Origin: Lentibacillus sp. CBA3610
Lineage (GTDB): Bacteria > Bacillota > Bacilli > Bacillales > Amphibacillaceae
DNA: 64,000 nt
NCBI RefSeq assembly: GCF_013373365.1
Contig: NZ_CP035925.1
Coordinates: forward strand, 434,001-498,000
Direction: 5' to 3'
The position numbers and the translations under genes are program-made. The notes under the pieces are model-generated. The model made no database searches and was not told where the DNA came from. It saw nothing but the letters and a program-made list of their open reading frames with translations. Numbering within the stretch: the first letter of the stretch is position 1; each line of letters starts with the position of its first letter. Shown one piece after another: positions 1 to 10,291 of the stretch.

Positions 1-1
1 A

Positions 2-397
2 TTTGAACGGTTTCAAACGCCTAACCAATTTATGGCCTACAATGGACTGGTCCCCAGTGAAAGTTCCAGTGGTGACTTACGCAGATTAGGAAATATCACC
101 AAGGCAGGAAATCGTCATGTACGGAAATTATTAATAGAGGCGGCGTGGAGCTATCGTTACCAGCCTGCCGTGAAAGGTGAGCTAAAAAAGAGGCAACAAG
201 GACAGCCAACGAATATCCTGAATATTTCATGGAAAGCACAAAACCGCCTGCACAAAAATTACTTCCGCCTATTAGGACGTGGAAGGAAAGCGGAAAAAGC
301 CATCACGGCCGTTGCAAGAGAAACTGGCAGGATTTCATTTTGGGCCATAGCCAATGAATCGGATACTGAAACTCAAGCGGCATTAAGTTACGTATAA
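2..397 (+). mobile_element. IS110-family transposase, C-terminal part (runs off the left edge)
   Basis: The reading frame is open from base 2, so the gene begins outside the window. The visible part holds the C-terminal Transposase_20 region typical of IS110/IS1111 elements: GLVPSESSSG, then ITKAGNRHVRKLLIEAAW. It ends with a basic tail and a stop at 397. In these enzymes an N-terminal RuvC-like DEDD domain works with a C-terminal serine-containing domain on an element-encoded guide (bridge/seek) RNA; only the latter domain is visible here. Whether the copy is intact cannot be judged from this fragment. Confidence 0.88.
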
Positions 398-640
398 AAG
401 GCATATATTCGGGAAACTGAACTGCAGGATAATGGGAAAAGGAAAGGAATATAGGGCTTGGAGGCAAAGATAAAAACCGTAAAGGATAACGCACGACGGA
501 GACTTGTGCTAGCCAGCCATTGGTGAACGCACGCCAGGAGTTCGTGACAGATCCTTATACGGAAAGATATAATGTGAGAACCCACGGATATCAGTCTCTT
601 AACCGGAGCAGAGATTTTTGCCTTCATGCCGTGTATTTCT
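398..640 (+). other. Non-coding flank of the IS110-family element, possible guide-RNA end
   Basis: About 240 bases after the transposase stop have no convincing ORF. In the IS1111 branch of IS110 elements the long non-coding end lies downstream of the transposase and encodes the bridge/seek RNA. The position fits that arrangement, but I could not establish a fold or the exact element end, so this is inference from family layout. Confidence 0.35.
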
Positions 641-671
641 CTTCTTCACAACCTATGAAGAGGAGGAACTT

Positions 672-782
672 CCATTCTTCTTAGCTTTGTATGAGTATCT
701 CCTATATCTGAAGGATCGTCAAGGAGAGCACTTGACAATCCTTCAGATATAGGAGGAGGGTTTGGCAAGCTAAGAAGAAGGC
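672..782. repeat. Long imperfect inverted repeat (about 110-bp hairpin)
   Basis: Inner arms 700-723 and 731-754 are complementary over 24 bases with one G:U-type mismatch around a 7-nt loop. Outer arms 677-687 and 767-777 are perfectly complementary (CTTCTTAGCTT and its complement), and pairing extends a few bases further out. The structure resembles a small non-autonomous palindromic element or a very stable transcription barrier. It lies between the IS flank and uppP. Confidence 0.7.
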
Positions 783-894
783 ATTAGTTTGCACATTTCT
801 GCTTATGGCATATTACTTATTGAACAAAGGGCCCAATTCAGACCCTTCGCTTAAAGTTGTCCAAAAATCACATTCAAAAAATTGTGCGGAGGTC

Positions 895-1075
895 CTTGAC
901 AGTTTCGTTCATATCAGTCTCCGCGTATTTCCTCCGCTGGAAGTGATGTTCTGCATATTGGGTGTTGAAGCCCATGACATTAGTATTAGGCTGAAGCGTT
1001 CCCCGCGGAAAGGGAGTATTTTTCCGCAGCGACGAACGAGCACCCAACCTCGATAGAATTGTGTCGCAGTCTATA
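895..1075. repeat. Dispersed GC-rich intergenic repeat, family D3, degenerate copy
   Basis: Shares blocks with copies near 31160 and 45290: CTCCGCGTATTTCCTCCGCTG at about 919-939 and a CCCGCGGAAAG block near 1003. The right side ends in TCGCAGTCTAT near 1063, a one-mismatch match to the terminal inverted repeat of the 45240-45480 copy. No matching left end is visible, so this copy looks truncated. It lies downstream of uppP. Confidence 0.55.
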
Positions 1076-1115
1076 GATTTTATGTCAAAATCAGCAAACA
1101 TGTGCTATCGGAATT

Positions 1116-1940
1116 CTACAGAAACAGGATGACAAGAATGCCGACAGCGAAGCAATAATAGGCGAAATATTTCAAATTACCCCGTGCCATAACATTCATG
1201 AACCACCGCAAGGAATAGTAGGTAGCAATGATTGATGCTGCAAATGCCAGAATTGCAGGAATGGCAACAACACTGAAATCACTATCACTGCCAATTAAAT
1301 CACCCACTGATAATACTGTTATACCGAGGCTGACCGGTATATACAATAAAAATGAGAAGCGCAGTGCTGTCTCTGTTTTCATTCCAACAAGCATGGCGGC
1401 AACGATTGTGGCACCGGAGCGGCTGATGCCGGGTACCAGTGCGACCGACTGGGCCAGTCCAACGATAATAGCGTCACGGACAGTAATTCCACCATCATTT
1501 TTACGGCCTCTAAGATTTCGAATAATCCATAAAGCTGCTCCGGTTATCAAGAGTGTAATCCCGACAACAGCAACCCCGCTTAACTGACTCTCAATATAAT
1601 CTTCAAATAGCAGTCCAATTATCCCGGTTGGAATTGTTGCGATCACCAGAAACAGGATAAATTGAAAATCACTTTTCGCGTCCTCGGCCCGTGTCGTTAT
1701 GTAGCGCATGCCATTTTCCACAAGCCGATAAATGTCTTTCCGGTAAATTACCAGAACAGCCAGAAGGGATCCGAAATTCACCATAATTTCAAACGAAAGA
1801 CCATCAATCCCTACATCAAAAAGATCCCTTATAATAACGAGATGCCCACTTGAGGATATTGGTATCGGCTCTGTGAAGCCCTGAATCAGACCAAGCACAA
1901 TATATTTAACGAGCAGCCAAAATGCTTCAATTGTTTCCAT
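1116..1940 (-). CDS. uppP: Undecaprenyl-diphosphatase (UppP/BacA)
   Basis: Integral membrane phosphatase that recycles undecaprenyl diphosphate to the monophosphate carrier for peptidoglycan and other wall polymers; family members confer bacitracin tolerance. At 274 aa it has the usual length. The two signature segments are present: [14 protein letters not shown] at residues 20-33 and PGISRSGAT near residue 170, which carry the catalytic Glu, Ser/His and Arg residues. Many hydrophobic helices are evident. The start is supported by GGAGGAAG seven bases upstream. It stands alone, divergent from the next gene. Confidence 0.96.
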   Translation of the reverse strand: METIEAFWLLVKYIVLGLIQGFTEPIPISSSGHLVIIRDLFDVGIDGLSFEIMVNFGSLLAVLVIYRKDIYRLVENGMRYITTRAEDAKSDFQFILFLVIATIPTGIIGLLFEDYIESQLSGVAVVGITLLITGAALWIIRNLRGRKNDGGITVRDAIIVGLAQSVALVPGISRSGATIVAAMLVGMKTETALRFSFLLYIPVSLGITVLSVGDLIGSDSDFSVVAIPAILAFAASIIATYYSLRWFMNVMARGNLKYFAYYCFAVGILVILFL

Positions 1941-2032
1941 AATACTTCCTCCGATTCGTTAATTTTAACGCTCCTTACGTGTCACTAACCTATAGGCTTA
2001 TGAATAGCCTGATTGGTGAGGAGGTTGAAAAC

Positions 2033-2407
2033 ATGAATTATAATCATCAACATATGTATGAATTGTGCAAACAGCATATGCATTCCTATGTACTTGCCGA
2101 AATGAATGACGGAACGCAAGTCGATGGCATTATTACCGGTCTCGATAGCGAATATGTCTATATGGCTGTACCGATAGGCCAGGATACTCACATGTCGGGG
2201 CATGATCAGCATCAAAATTGGCACCATCGTCCAGGTGATTTTGGCGGCTTTGGTTACGGATACCCGGGTTACGGTGGTTTTGGCGGCTATGGCGGTTACG
2301 GCGGCTATGGAGGTTATCCAGGTTATGGCCGTCCAAGAAGAAGATTCAACCGTCTGGTACTGCCATTGGCCGGCCTGACTGCACTGGCTACCCTTCCTTG
2401 GTATTAA
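2033..2407 (+). CDS. Gly/Tyr-rich small protein with Sm-like N-terminal segment
   Basis: A 124-aa protein; the start at 2033 is chosen because GAGGAGG precedes it at good spacing. Residues 1-50 contain a short beta-rich segment (AEMNDGTQVDGIITGLDSEY) resembling the Sm-like strands of several Bacillus coat-associated proteins. Residues about 70-98 are GYGG/GGY repeats, followed by an RRRF basic patch and a hydrophobic tail. A coat or surface role is plausible by composition only. No sigma-K promoter was identified. Function unknown. Confidence 0.75.
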   Translation: MNYNHQHMYELCKQHMHSYVLAEMNDGTQVDGIITGLDSEYVYMAVPIGQDTHMSGHDQHQNWHHRPGDFGGFGYGYPGYGGFGGYGGYGGYGGYPGYGRPRRRFNRLVLPLAGLTALATLPWY

Positions 2408-2462
2408 ATTAATTGCAGAAGTGACTTCATTTAACGAAAGCCTTGGAAACCCATAAACACAA

Positions 2463-2497
2463 AACCCTTGCCATCACCTTGAAGGCAAGGGTTGATT
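2463..2497. terminator. Bidirectional Rho-independent terminator
   Basis: Perfect 10-bp stem, AACCCTTGCC (2463-2472) with GGCAAGGGTT (2484-2493). The better T-run lies on the minus strand, so it serves yjzD and probably also the Gly/Tyr-rich gene, which converge here. Confidence 0.75.
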
Positions 2498-2618
2498 CAT
2501 ATGCAGTTATATTATTCGCCGGAAATGAATCGTAAATTCAGTAATCCAGCAGGTCCCCATTTCTGTCATTCGGTTCCTGGAGGAAATTGTCATATGCCCG
2601 ATTCTGCTTAGTTATTGT

Positions 2619-2792
2619 TCATTTTTCACTTTTCAGTATGCCTTCACCAAGTATGTACGTGGCAAGTGTAAGTATGACTGCCATCGCTAAGGTATCTGCT
2701 ATAGCAAATGCATTGCCTGCCATGCTTACTAATATAAATGAAATAACTAAACTAATTAATAGTGCCCAAAAAAATGACCAAAAATATCGCAT
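2619..2792 (-). CDS. yjzD: YjzD-like small membrane protein (DUF2929)
   Basis: A 57-aa ORF starting MRYFWSFFWALLIS, with a second hydrophobic segment and an LGEG motif before a short charged tail. This matches YjzD/DUF2929, a two-helix membrane protein of unknown function. I chose ATG 2792 over the in-frame ATG 2798 because GAGGTG stands 8 bases upstream and homologues begin MRYFW. In B. subtilis yjzD also lies just before the med-fabH region, supporting the call by synteny. Confidence 0.78.
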   Translation of the reverse strand: MRYFWSFFWALLISLVISFILVSMAGNAFAIADTLAMAVILTLATYILGEGILKSEK

Positions 2793-2886
2793 ATTCATTA
2801 CACCTCATTATTTTAAACTTTCCTTATCCAGTTTACCAAATCAGATGGAAAAATAAAAGGATTGTCCATATAAGGAGTTGTACAGG

Positions 2887-3456
2887 ATGGTTTTTTTAAT
2901 CGAAAATTGCTTTCATTGGCTTGGTTTTCATATTGTCAATCATTTACTGGAAAATGGTTATCACATTGATGGAGTGGATGACATTAATACAGGGAAAAAG
3001 GAGCATCTGTCAATGTTTGTTGGGCGAAATGAATTGTTTCGCCATGTATCATCGCAACGAGACAAAGAATACGATGCGACAATTGGTGTTTATGATCGGG
3101 AATTGATAGTGAAAACAAATCGCCCGGTAACCATTAAACTCCCGCTCGTGTTTGGTGAATGGATGCCAATGAATCAGGAAGGCATGTATAGCCAACATGA
3201 ATTTATTCGGTTTGACACACAGCAATTTGCTTCAGAGGGTGTCTACATCGACAGTTTTTTAAAGAGTCTCCTGCAATGGCTTCATTCATCGGACCTGCCA
3301 TCAACTTTAGAGGTCAAATCATCCCACGACAGGCAGAGAACAAAAATAAAACTTGAAAATACCGTTTATATCCGAAACAATAGACCTATTAATCAAAGCT
3401 TGAATACCGTCAAACATCACTATGAAATGTATAAAAATATTTACGAATTGTTATGA
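2887..3456 (+). CDS. Degenerate NAD-dependent epimerase-like protein
   Basis: A 189-aa protein starting at ATG 2887 with AAGGAG nine bases upstream. The first 40 residues follow the layout of an extended SDR/epimerase Rossmann start: a beta strand, then NHLLENGYHIDGVDDINTGK. The Gly-rich nucleotide loop (normally GxxGxxG) has become ENCFHWLGFH, and no YxxxK catalytic pair is visible. Length is well below the usual 300 or more aa. It probably does not act as an epimerase. An epimerase-like gene occupies the equivalent place before med in related bacilli. Confidence 0.6.
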   Translation: MVFLIENCFHWLGFHIVNHLLENGYHIDGVDDINTGKKEHLSMFVGRNELFRHVSSQRDKEYDATIGVYDRELIVKTNRPVTIKLPLVFGEWMPMNQEGMYSQHEFIRFDTQQFASEGVYIDSFLKSLLQWLHSSDLPSTLEVKSSHDRQRTKIKLENTVYIRNNRPINQSLNTVKHHYEMYKNIYELL

Positions 3457-3548
3457 AAATGTAATGGATGAGAACATTTACTGGGGTTTTTTAAATCGAT
3501 AAAATGTCAGGTACAAACTTATTAAGTTCCGGGAATGGAGTGGACATA

Positions 3549-4517
3549 GTGAAAAAGTTAGCGATCAGCGTATTGGCAACTTTCATATTGATTGTTTTAT
3601 CCGCCTGCAGCAATTATTTCGACACGGGTAACTTGCAAAATGCCGGGATGCTGGTAGAGTCGTCCATTCATGATCAGCCATGGGATAGAAAAGGGTATGA
3701 AGGGCTGCTTGCAATTGAGGAGGAATTCGACATTGACGTATTTTATAAAGAAGGGGTTAAATCAGAGCATGATGTGCGGGAAGCTGTCGATGAATTAGTC
3801 GATGACGGTGTGAACTTAATATTTGGGCACAGCAGCTCGTATGGTCAATTTTTTGAAGAGATTTCAGCATCGTATCCCGACGTTCATTTCGTCTATTTTA
3901 ATGGCGGGCAATTCGCTGAAGATGTGACAAGCCTGAATTTTAATTCACATGCTATGGGCTTTTTCGCTGGTATGATGGCAGGTGAAATGACCGAAACCAA
4001 TCATGTAGGGGTAATTGGTGCATTTGAATGGCAACCGGAAATAGAAGGTTTTTTTGAAGGTGTTACATATCAGAACTCAGAAGCAGAAGTGCATTTTAAT
4101 TACGTGAATGACTGGAATGGCGAGAGAAAAGCGATGCAAATGTATGACACGATGCGGGATGATGGTGCAGATGTTATTTATCCTGCAGGCAATGCATATA
4201 GTAACACGGTTATTGAACAGGCGCGTGCTGATGGGATATATGCGATTGGTTATGTAGCTGATCAATCGGAAATTGCCGAGGATACGGTTTTGACGAGCAC
4301 GATACAGCATGTTGAGAAATTATACATACTGGCAGCAGATAATTTCAATGAAGGTGACCTTCGCGGTGGCGTTACGACATATGATTTCCAGGATGATATG
4401 ATTTCGCTCGGGGAATTCAACGCGGACGTACCTGATGAATTTCAGCAGGTAATGAATGAAGAAGTAGAAGCGTATAAAAATACCGGCTTGCTCCCGCATG
4501 AAATGGAAGAAGAATAA
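3549..4517 (+). CDS. med: Med-like BMP-family lipoprotein, positive regulator of competence
   Basis: A 322-aa lipoprotein: residues 1-19 form a signal peptide ending LSA, with the lipidated Cys at 20. The rest is a basic-membrane-protein (PnrA/Med) periplasmic-binding fold with typical segments such as LIFGHSSSYG and GFFAGMMAGE. B. subtilis Med stimulates comK expression. I chose GTG 3549 because GGAG precedes it and it places a proper signal peptide at the N-terminus. The small comZ gene that follows med in B. subtilis is absent; fabH begins 91 bases after the stop. Confidence 0.85.
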   Translation: MKKLAISVLATFILIVLSACSNYFDTGNLQNAGMLVESSIHDQPWDRKGYEGLLAIEEEFDIDVFYKEGVKSEHDVREAVDELVDDGVNLIFGHSSSYGQFFEEISASYPDVHFVYFNGGQFAEDVTSLNFNSHAMGFFAGMMAGEMTETNHVGVIGAFEWQPEIEGFFEGVTYQNSEAEVHFNYVNDWNGERKAMQMYDTMRDDGADVIYPAGNAYSNTVIEQARADGIYAIGYVADQSEIAEDTVLTSTIQHVEKLYILAADNFNEGDLRGGVTTYDFQDDMISLGEFNADVPDEFQQVMNEEVEAYKNTGLLPHEMEEE

Positions 4518-4525
4518 ATAAAATC

Positions 4526-4583
4526 TTGCACAATCGTTATGTTTGCATTAAAATTAGTACCAAGTCATAAGAATTGATATTAA
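4526..4583 (+). promoter_or_regulatory. fabH promoter with FapR-type operator
   Basis: TTGCAC (4526-4531), a 17-bp spacer and TAAAAT (4549-4554) make a good sigma-A promoter. TTAGTACCAAGTCATAAG begins at 4554, overlapping the -10 region and start point, and continues into TTGATATTAA. It resembles the FapR operator (TTAGTACC followed by an imperfect inverted half). FapR represses fatty-acid genes until malonyl-CoA releases it. The sequence is visible; the binding is inferred. Confidence 0.68.
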
Positions 4584-4608
4584 CAATAGTTGATAAGGAG
4601 ATGGGAAT

Positions 4609-5550
4609 ATGGGCGTCGGACTGTTAGGTACCGGGCATTATGTTCCGAGTAACGTTGTTTCAAATAAAGACCTTGAAAAAATAGTTGACACGAATGATGA
4701 ATGGATCAGGACAAGAACCGGAATTGAAGAAAGACGTATCGCTGATGATGACATGGATACATCGGATATGGCTTTTTATGCTGCACAAAATGCACTGGAA
4801 GTAGCAAACATGACGGCAAGGGATCTTGATATGATCCTGGTTGCCACAGTTACTCCTGATACACCTTTCCCCTCTGTTGCCAATATGCTGCAGGAAAGAT
4901 TGGGGGCCAGAGAAGTTGCTTCAATGGATATCGGTGCTGCATGTGCCGGCTTTATGTACGGGGTGATTACGGCCAAGCAATTTGTTGAAGCAAATGCTTA
5001 TCAAAATATTTTGGTGGTTGGCGTAGAAAAGCTATCCAAAATTACCGACTGGACTGACCGGAATACGTGTGTCCTGTTTGGGGATGGTGCAGGAGCTGCT
5101 GTTATCGGCTCTGTTTCAGAAGGGAAGGGCATTCTTTCGTTTGAACTGGGTTCTGACGGATCAGGCGGAAAATACCTTTATCAAAGTCAAGAAACCGACT
5201 CTCTATTCATGAATGGACGGGAAGTCTTCAAGTTTGCTGTCAGACAGATGCCGGAATCATCAGTAAATGTTGTTGAGAAAGCCGGGTATCATAAGCAGGA
5301 TGTCGATTATTTAATTCCGCACCAGGCAAATATCCGAATTATGGAAGCAGCCCGCGAGCGATTAGGTATTGCAGAAGACAAAATGGCTACCTCGGTCAAA
5401 AGGTATGGAAACACATCTTCGGCTTCTATTCCAATTGCTTTATCAGAAGGAGTCAAAAGTGGTAAAATAAAGGATGATAATTTACTCGTTCTTGTTGGTT
5501 TTGGTGGAGGGCTAACATGGGGAGCTGTTGCCTTACGCTGGGGCCTGTAA
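4609..5550 (+). CDS. fabH: Beta-ketoacyl-ACP synthase III (FabH)
   Basis: Condenses a short acyl-CoA primer, usually branched in bacilli, with malonyl-ACP to start fatty-acid synthesis. At 313 aa it is full length. The catalytic triad is visible: Cys112 in GAACAGF, His238 in IPHQAN and Asn268 in YGNTSS; the GDGAGA loop is also present. AAGGAG stands at 4595, a good distance upstream of the ATG. It is co-transcribed with fabF 30 bases downstream, under the probable FapR operator. Confidence 0.97.
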   Translation: MGVGLLGTGHYVPSNVVSNKDLEKIVDTNDEWIRTRTGIEERRIADDDMDTSDMAFYAAQNALEVANMTARDLDMILVATVTPDTPFPSVANMLQERLGAREVASMDIGAACAGFMYGVITAKQFVEANAYQNILVVGVEKLSKITDWTDRNTCVLFGDGAGAAVIGSVSEGKGILSFELGSDGSGGKYLYQSQETDSLFMNGREVFKFAVRQMPESSVNVVEKAGYHKQDVDYLIPHQANIRIMEAARERLGIAEDKMATSVKRYGNTSSASIPIALSEGVKSGKIKDDNLLVLVGFGGGLTWGAVALRWGL

Positions 5551-5580
5551 TGATTTAAATATCTATAGGAGGAAGCAAAT

Positions 5581-6819
5581 ATGGCAGAAAGAAGAGTCGT
5601 AGTTACCGGCCTTGGGACCATATCCCCTAATGGTAACGATGTCGACACAATGTGGAATAATGTTGTTTCCGGAAACAGCGGAATAGATTTTATTAGTCGG
5701 ATTGACCATAGTGAATTACCAGCATCTGCAGCTGCCGAAGTGAAAGATTTTGATCCGACAAATTATATGGAAAAGAAAGACGCCAGAAAGATGGATTTAT
5801 TTACACAGTATGCCGTTGCTGCAGCACGAATGGCGGTTGATGATGCCAACCTGACAATTGATGAAAATAATGCTGCCCGTGTTGGTGTCTGGGTTGGCTC
5901 CGGGATTGGCGGCATGGGAACACTGGAAGATCAGCATACGAAACTGATGAATAAAGGACCACGCAGAGTCAGTCCGTTTTTTGTACCGATGATGATACCC
6001 GATATGGCAGCCGGGCAAGTGTCTATCCAGTTGGGTGCTAAAGGGATCAATTCCTGTACCACGACAGCCTGCGCATCAGGCGCCAATTCGATTGGTGATG
6101 CGTTTAACGCCATTGAACGCGGTGATGCTGACTATATGATTGCCGGCGGCACAGAAGCGCCTATTACGAATATGGCATTTGCCGGTTTTTCCGCCATGAA
6201 GGCATTATCGACAAATGAAGACCCGAAGAAAGCGAGCCGTCCATTCGATAAAGAGCGTGATGGTTTTGTCATGGGTGAAGGTGCCGGTATTTTAGTCCTG
6301 GAAACACTTGATTCGGCCATTGAACGTGGCGCCCACATCTATGGTGAAATCATCGGTTATGCCGCAACCGGTGATGCCTATCATATCACTGCACCGTCAG
6401 AGAATGGTGAAGGAGCTGCACGTGCGATGCAGCAGGCAATTCAGGATGCCGGCATTTCATTTGAAGAGGTTGATTATATCAATGCTCATGGTACGAGTAC
6501 GTCTCTAAATGATAAATATGAAACCCAGGCGGTTAAAGATGTCTTCGGTGATCATGCAAGAAATTTGGCCATTACATCAACGAAAGGTGTGACCGGGCAT
6601 TTACTTGGTGCAGCCGGCGGATTAGAGTCTGTGATTTCAGTTAAAGCAATTGATGATGACGTTATTCCGCCAACCATGAATTACGAGACACCTGATGCTG
6701 ATTGCGATCTTGATTATGTGCCGAATGAAGCAAGAAAGCAGGATGTTAATGTAGTCTTGAGCAACTCGCTCGGGTTTGGTGGCCATAACGCCACACTTAT
6801 TTTTAAAAAATATCAATAA
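5581..6819 (+). CDS. fabF: Beta-ketoacyl-ACP synthase II (FabF)
   Basis: Elongating condensing enzyme of type II fatty-acid synthesis. At 412 aa it has the usual length. The active-site Cys164 lies in [10 protein letters not shown], and the two histidines are in NAHGTST and [15 protein letters not shown] stands just upstream of the ATG. It is the second and last gene of the fabH-fabF operon, which ends in a hairpin terminator at 6829. B. subtilis has yjaZ and the app operon downstream; neither is present here. Confidence 0.97.
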   Translation: MAERRVVVTGLGTISPNGNDVDTMWNNVVSGNSGIDFISRIDHSELPASAAAEVKDFDPTNYMEKKDARKMDLFTQYAVAAARMAVDDANLTIDENNAARVGVWVGSGIGGMGTLEDQHTKLMNKGPRRVSPFFVPMMIPDMAAGQVSIQLGAKGINSCTTTACASGANSIGDAFNAIERGDADYMIAGGTEAPITNMAFAGFSAMKALSTNEDPKKASRPFDKERDGFVMGEGAGILVLETLDSAIERGAHIYGEIIGYAATGDAYHITAPSENGEGAARAMQQAIQDAGISFEEVDYINAHGTSTSLNDKYETQAVKDVFGDHARNLAITSTKGVTGHLLGAAGGLESVISVKAIDDDVIPPTMNYETPDADCDLDYVPNEARKQDVNVVLSNSLGFGGHNATLIFKKYQ

Positions 6820-6828
6820 GCAAACAAG

Positions 6829-6855
6829 CTGACTGCTCCGGTAGTCAGTTTTTTT
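6829..6855 (+). terminator. fabHF terminator
   Basis: CTGACTGC-TCCG-GTAGTCAG hairpin (one mismatch) followed by seven Ts. Confidence 0.85.
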
Positions 6856-6994
6856 GTTGAGTCAAGTAATAATAAATAGTCATGAATGAGATGATCATGA
6901 CATAAAATGAACTAAATAGACATGGACAAGCAAGCAGAGTGGACAAGCGCTAGGATCTGCTGTACCAGTTTACTGACTAGGTGGGTGGGAGCAG

Positions 6995-7201
6995 TTGGTA
7001 CTTATATTTCTTTTTTTGGTTGGCTTTGGGCTTACGGTATCAGGAGGCGTCACAATCATCGCTTATATGAATTTTTTGCCTGTGGGTGTGTCATGGTTGG
7101 ATTACTTAATTTTCATAGCTGGTCGTCCCGAGTGCTATTTTTTTCCTGTTGGCATTATTTTGATGGCGATAACGTTATTTCGCTATCCAAACAACCTTTA
7201 A
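6995..7201 (+). CDS. Small two-helix membrane protein, unknown function
   Basis: A 68-aa protein with two hydrophobic segments (about residues 3-24 and 31-60) separated by a short loop, and the recognisable stretch AGRPECYFFPVG. The proposed start is TTG 6995, with AGGTGGG nine bases upstream. An overlapping longer frame starting at 6922 lacks such features. Similar small membrane proteins occur in bacilli, but I know no function. Confidence 0.62.
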   Translation: MVLIFLFLVGFGLTVSGGVTIIAYMNFLPVGVSWLDYLIFIAGRPECYFFPVGIILMAITLFRYPNNL

Positions 7202-7293
7202 TTTCCGGTGAATCGAATAATTTTTTCCATCATGGTCATAATGTATTTTAAATACATTTTCTTTAAATGATTCATTCAAAGTGAGGGTTGTTT

Positions 7294-8055
7294 ATGCTAT
7301 ATTTACACGATGTCTGGGTGAACTGGTTTGAAGGTGAGGAAAATGGTTATAGTGTCTGCTACTTTCATGAATGGCGAAAAAATGATGGAATCGAGCTGCT
7401 TGATCAAGTTCCATTGTTATACATAACTGAAGACCTCTATGACCATATTGAAAATGACATGCACGATTTGCCGGAAGACATGATGGATAAGATATACAAG
7501 CGCGCTTATATCCGTAAAGGACAGGAGCGAAATAGTCTTGAGTTTGCAGCTGTTGTAACAGATGGTAATGACATTATCGCATTCGATTCAATCGGTTATC
7601 AAATACCAGTTCGTAAAAGCCGCTTGATACCAAGACAGGAACAGCTTGTGTTTGACATGATTAAAACGACCAAACCGGAATCGTTTAACTTTAAGGGCAA
7701 AGAAGTCGAAAAGGAATATCACATGCTGTCAATGGAGCCGAAGCTTATTCATGGCCTGACGCGGCGGGAGCGTCAATTGAAGCAGCTGCTGATGATCGCT
7801 CTGGATCAGTTAAGGACAGTGAATAATCCTGAAGAACTCCGGTATTGGTTAACGGAATGGGATCCGAAACAGTATCCTTATATACGGTATATGGATAAGG
7901 AAACCGTTTGGGATGCATTATATGAGGGCGTTAAATATGGCTGGAGTCAATCACACGAAGATTTATGCCTCAAAATGATTAAAGGCCAGCCATTTCTGGA
8001 AAAAATGTGGGAAGCAGAGCAGACGCAGGAGCAGAACACATCTAAACTAAGGTAA
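7294..8055 (+). CDS. yjbA: YjbA family protein (UPF0736)
   Basis: A 253-aa soluble protein matching the conserved Bacillus YjbA family, beginning MLYLHDVWVNWFEGEENG. Start ATG 7294 has GTGAGGG upstream; the TTG at 7288 is too close to that site. No catalytic motif is evident and the family has no assigned function. As in B. subtilis it neighbours trpS, here convergently, sharing a terminator. Confidence 0.88.
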   Translation: MLYLHDVWVNWFEGEENGYSVCYFHEWRKNDGIELLDQVPLLYITEDLYDHIENDMHDLPEDMMDKIYKRAYIRKGQERNSLEFAAVVTDGNDIIAFDSIGYQIPVRKSRLIPRQEQLVFDMIKTTKPESFNFKGKEVEKEYHMLSMEPKLIHGLTRRERQLKQLLMIALDQLRTVNNPEELRYWLTEWDPKQYPYIRYMDKETVWDALYEGVKYGWSQSHEDLCLKMIKGQPFLEKMWEAEQTQEQNTSKLR

Positions 8056-8092
8056 GTGAAAAAAACCGTTCACCAATTGAATTGAAAAGAGT

Positions 8093-8132
8093 AAAAAGGG
8101 TGGGATTGCATTATTCGCAAACCCACCCTTTT
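8093..8132. terminator. Bidirectional terminator between yjbA and trpS
   Basis: AAAAGGGTGGG and CCCACCCTTTT form an 11-bp stem with A and T runs on both sides. Confidence 0.85.
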
Positions 8133-8164
8133 AGTGTCTATTGTTTTTTCTTAATTTAAAAGGC

Positions 8165-9259
<1,095 letters not shown>

Positions 9260-9267
9260 TCACTCCT

Positions 9268-9531
9268 TCATTTTTCCAAACAATAAAAAAGATCCATTTA
9301 TCCCATTTGAAAGGGACGAATGAACCGCGGTGCCACCCTATTTATCACACAGAAAAATGCATGATCACTTTTTTAAGAATAAGCTCCAAAGCCCAATTCC
9401 AATTAACCATGGTGCTTGTTTTCAGCGACCACAAGCTCTCTGTAAATCCAGCGGGTCATTGTACTCAATCTTTGTCATTGCAAGATAATCGGTTTTGTGA
9501 ACATTATATATTGCTACACCCTGAAATGCAA
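9268..9531 (-). promoter_or_regulatory. T-box riboswitch and promoter of trpS
   Basis: On the minus strand: TTGCAT (9531-9526), a 17-bp spacer and TATAAT (9508-9503). The leader then holds the AGAGAGCTTGTGGTCGCTG part of stem I, a TTGG-containing specifier region near 9400-9410 (a TGG Trp specifier fits), and the invariant T-box AGGGTGGCACCGCGG (complement at about 9327-9341). A terminator hairpin with a T-run ends near 9280. Uncharged tRNA-Trp binding would favour the antiterminator. Confidence 0.93.
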
Positions 9532-9599
9532 GGAGAACAATTTATCTGGACAGATGTAAGTGTTTGCGACAATTGAATAATAGAATAAACGTGATAGAA

Positions 9600-10222
9600 G
9601 TTGTCACGATTGGAAGGGAGCGAAATCAGGCAGGGAAAGCACGAGAGAGGTGTCGTCACGTTCGGAAGGGAATGGAATCAAGCGGGAAGAGCACGAGAGA
9701 GCTTTGTCACGTGCGGAAGAAGCAAAAATCAAGCAGGGAAAGCACGAGAGAGTGCATCACGTCGGAAGGGAATGGAATCAGCGGAAGAGCACGAGAGGTG
9801 TCGTCACGTTCGGAAGGGAGCGCAATCAGGCAGGGAAGAGCACGGGAGAGGTGTCGTCACGTTCGGAAGGGAGCGAAATCAGGCAGGGAAAGCACGAGAG
9901 AGGTGTCGTCACGTTCGGAAGGGAGTGAAATCAGGCAGGGAAAGCACGAGAGAGGTGTCATCACGCTCGGAAGGGAATGGAATCAAGCGGGAAGAGCACG
10001 AGAGAGGCTTTGTCACGTGCGGAAGGAAGCAAAATCAAGCAGGGAAAGCACGAGAGAGGTGTCGTCACGTTCGGAAGGGAGTGAAATCAGGCAGGGAAAG
10101 CATGAGAGAGGTGTCGTCACGATTGGAAGGAAGCGAAATCAGGCAGGGAAAGCACGAGAGAGGTGTCATCACGTTCGGAAGGGAATGGAATCAAGCAGGG
10201 AAATCACGAGATGAGGTTTGTA
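9600..10222. repeat. 52-bp tandem repeat array A (about 12 units)
   Basis: Units recur every 52 bases, for example CACG at 9605 and 9657. The register is GAGAGAGGTGTCGTCACG, a GGAAGGGA block, then ATCA and AGCACGA. Variant units (GAATGGAATCAAGCGGGAAGAG against GAGCGAAATCAGGCAGG) alternate, showing segmental duplication; a few units are shortened. Because 52 is not a multiple of three, frames rotate and long ORFs arise by chance. It fills the interval between the trpS promoter and the NERD gene terminator. Confidence 0.95.
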
Positions 10223-10235
10223 GTGAACCTGCGCC

Positions 10236-10270
10236 ATAAAAAAAGCCCTTCATTAAGTATTTGAAGGGCT
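10236..10270 (-). terminator. Terminator of the NERD-domain gene
   Basis: AGCCCTTCA (10244-10252) pairs with TGAAGGGCT (10262-10270), followed on the minus strand by eight Ts. Confidence 0.85.
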
Positions 10271-10291
10271 AATAACCTGAATTCCTCTTAT

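Noticed and set aside
805-1101. ORFs of 75 and 83 codons on opposite strands
   Set aside because: They lie in a degenerate D3 repeat and have no binding site or recognisable sequence.
9564-10239. Overlapping ORFs of 216 and 212 codons on the plus strand
   Set aside because: They are translations of the 52-bp repeat in rotating frames, with no ribosome-binding site and two frames open at once.
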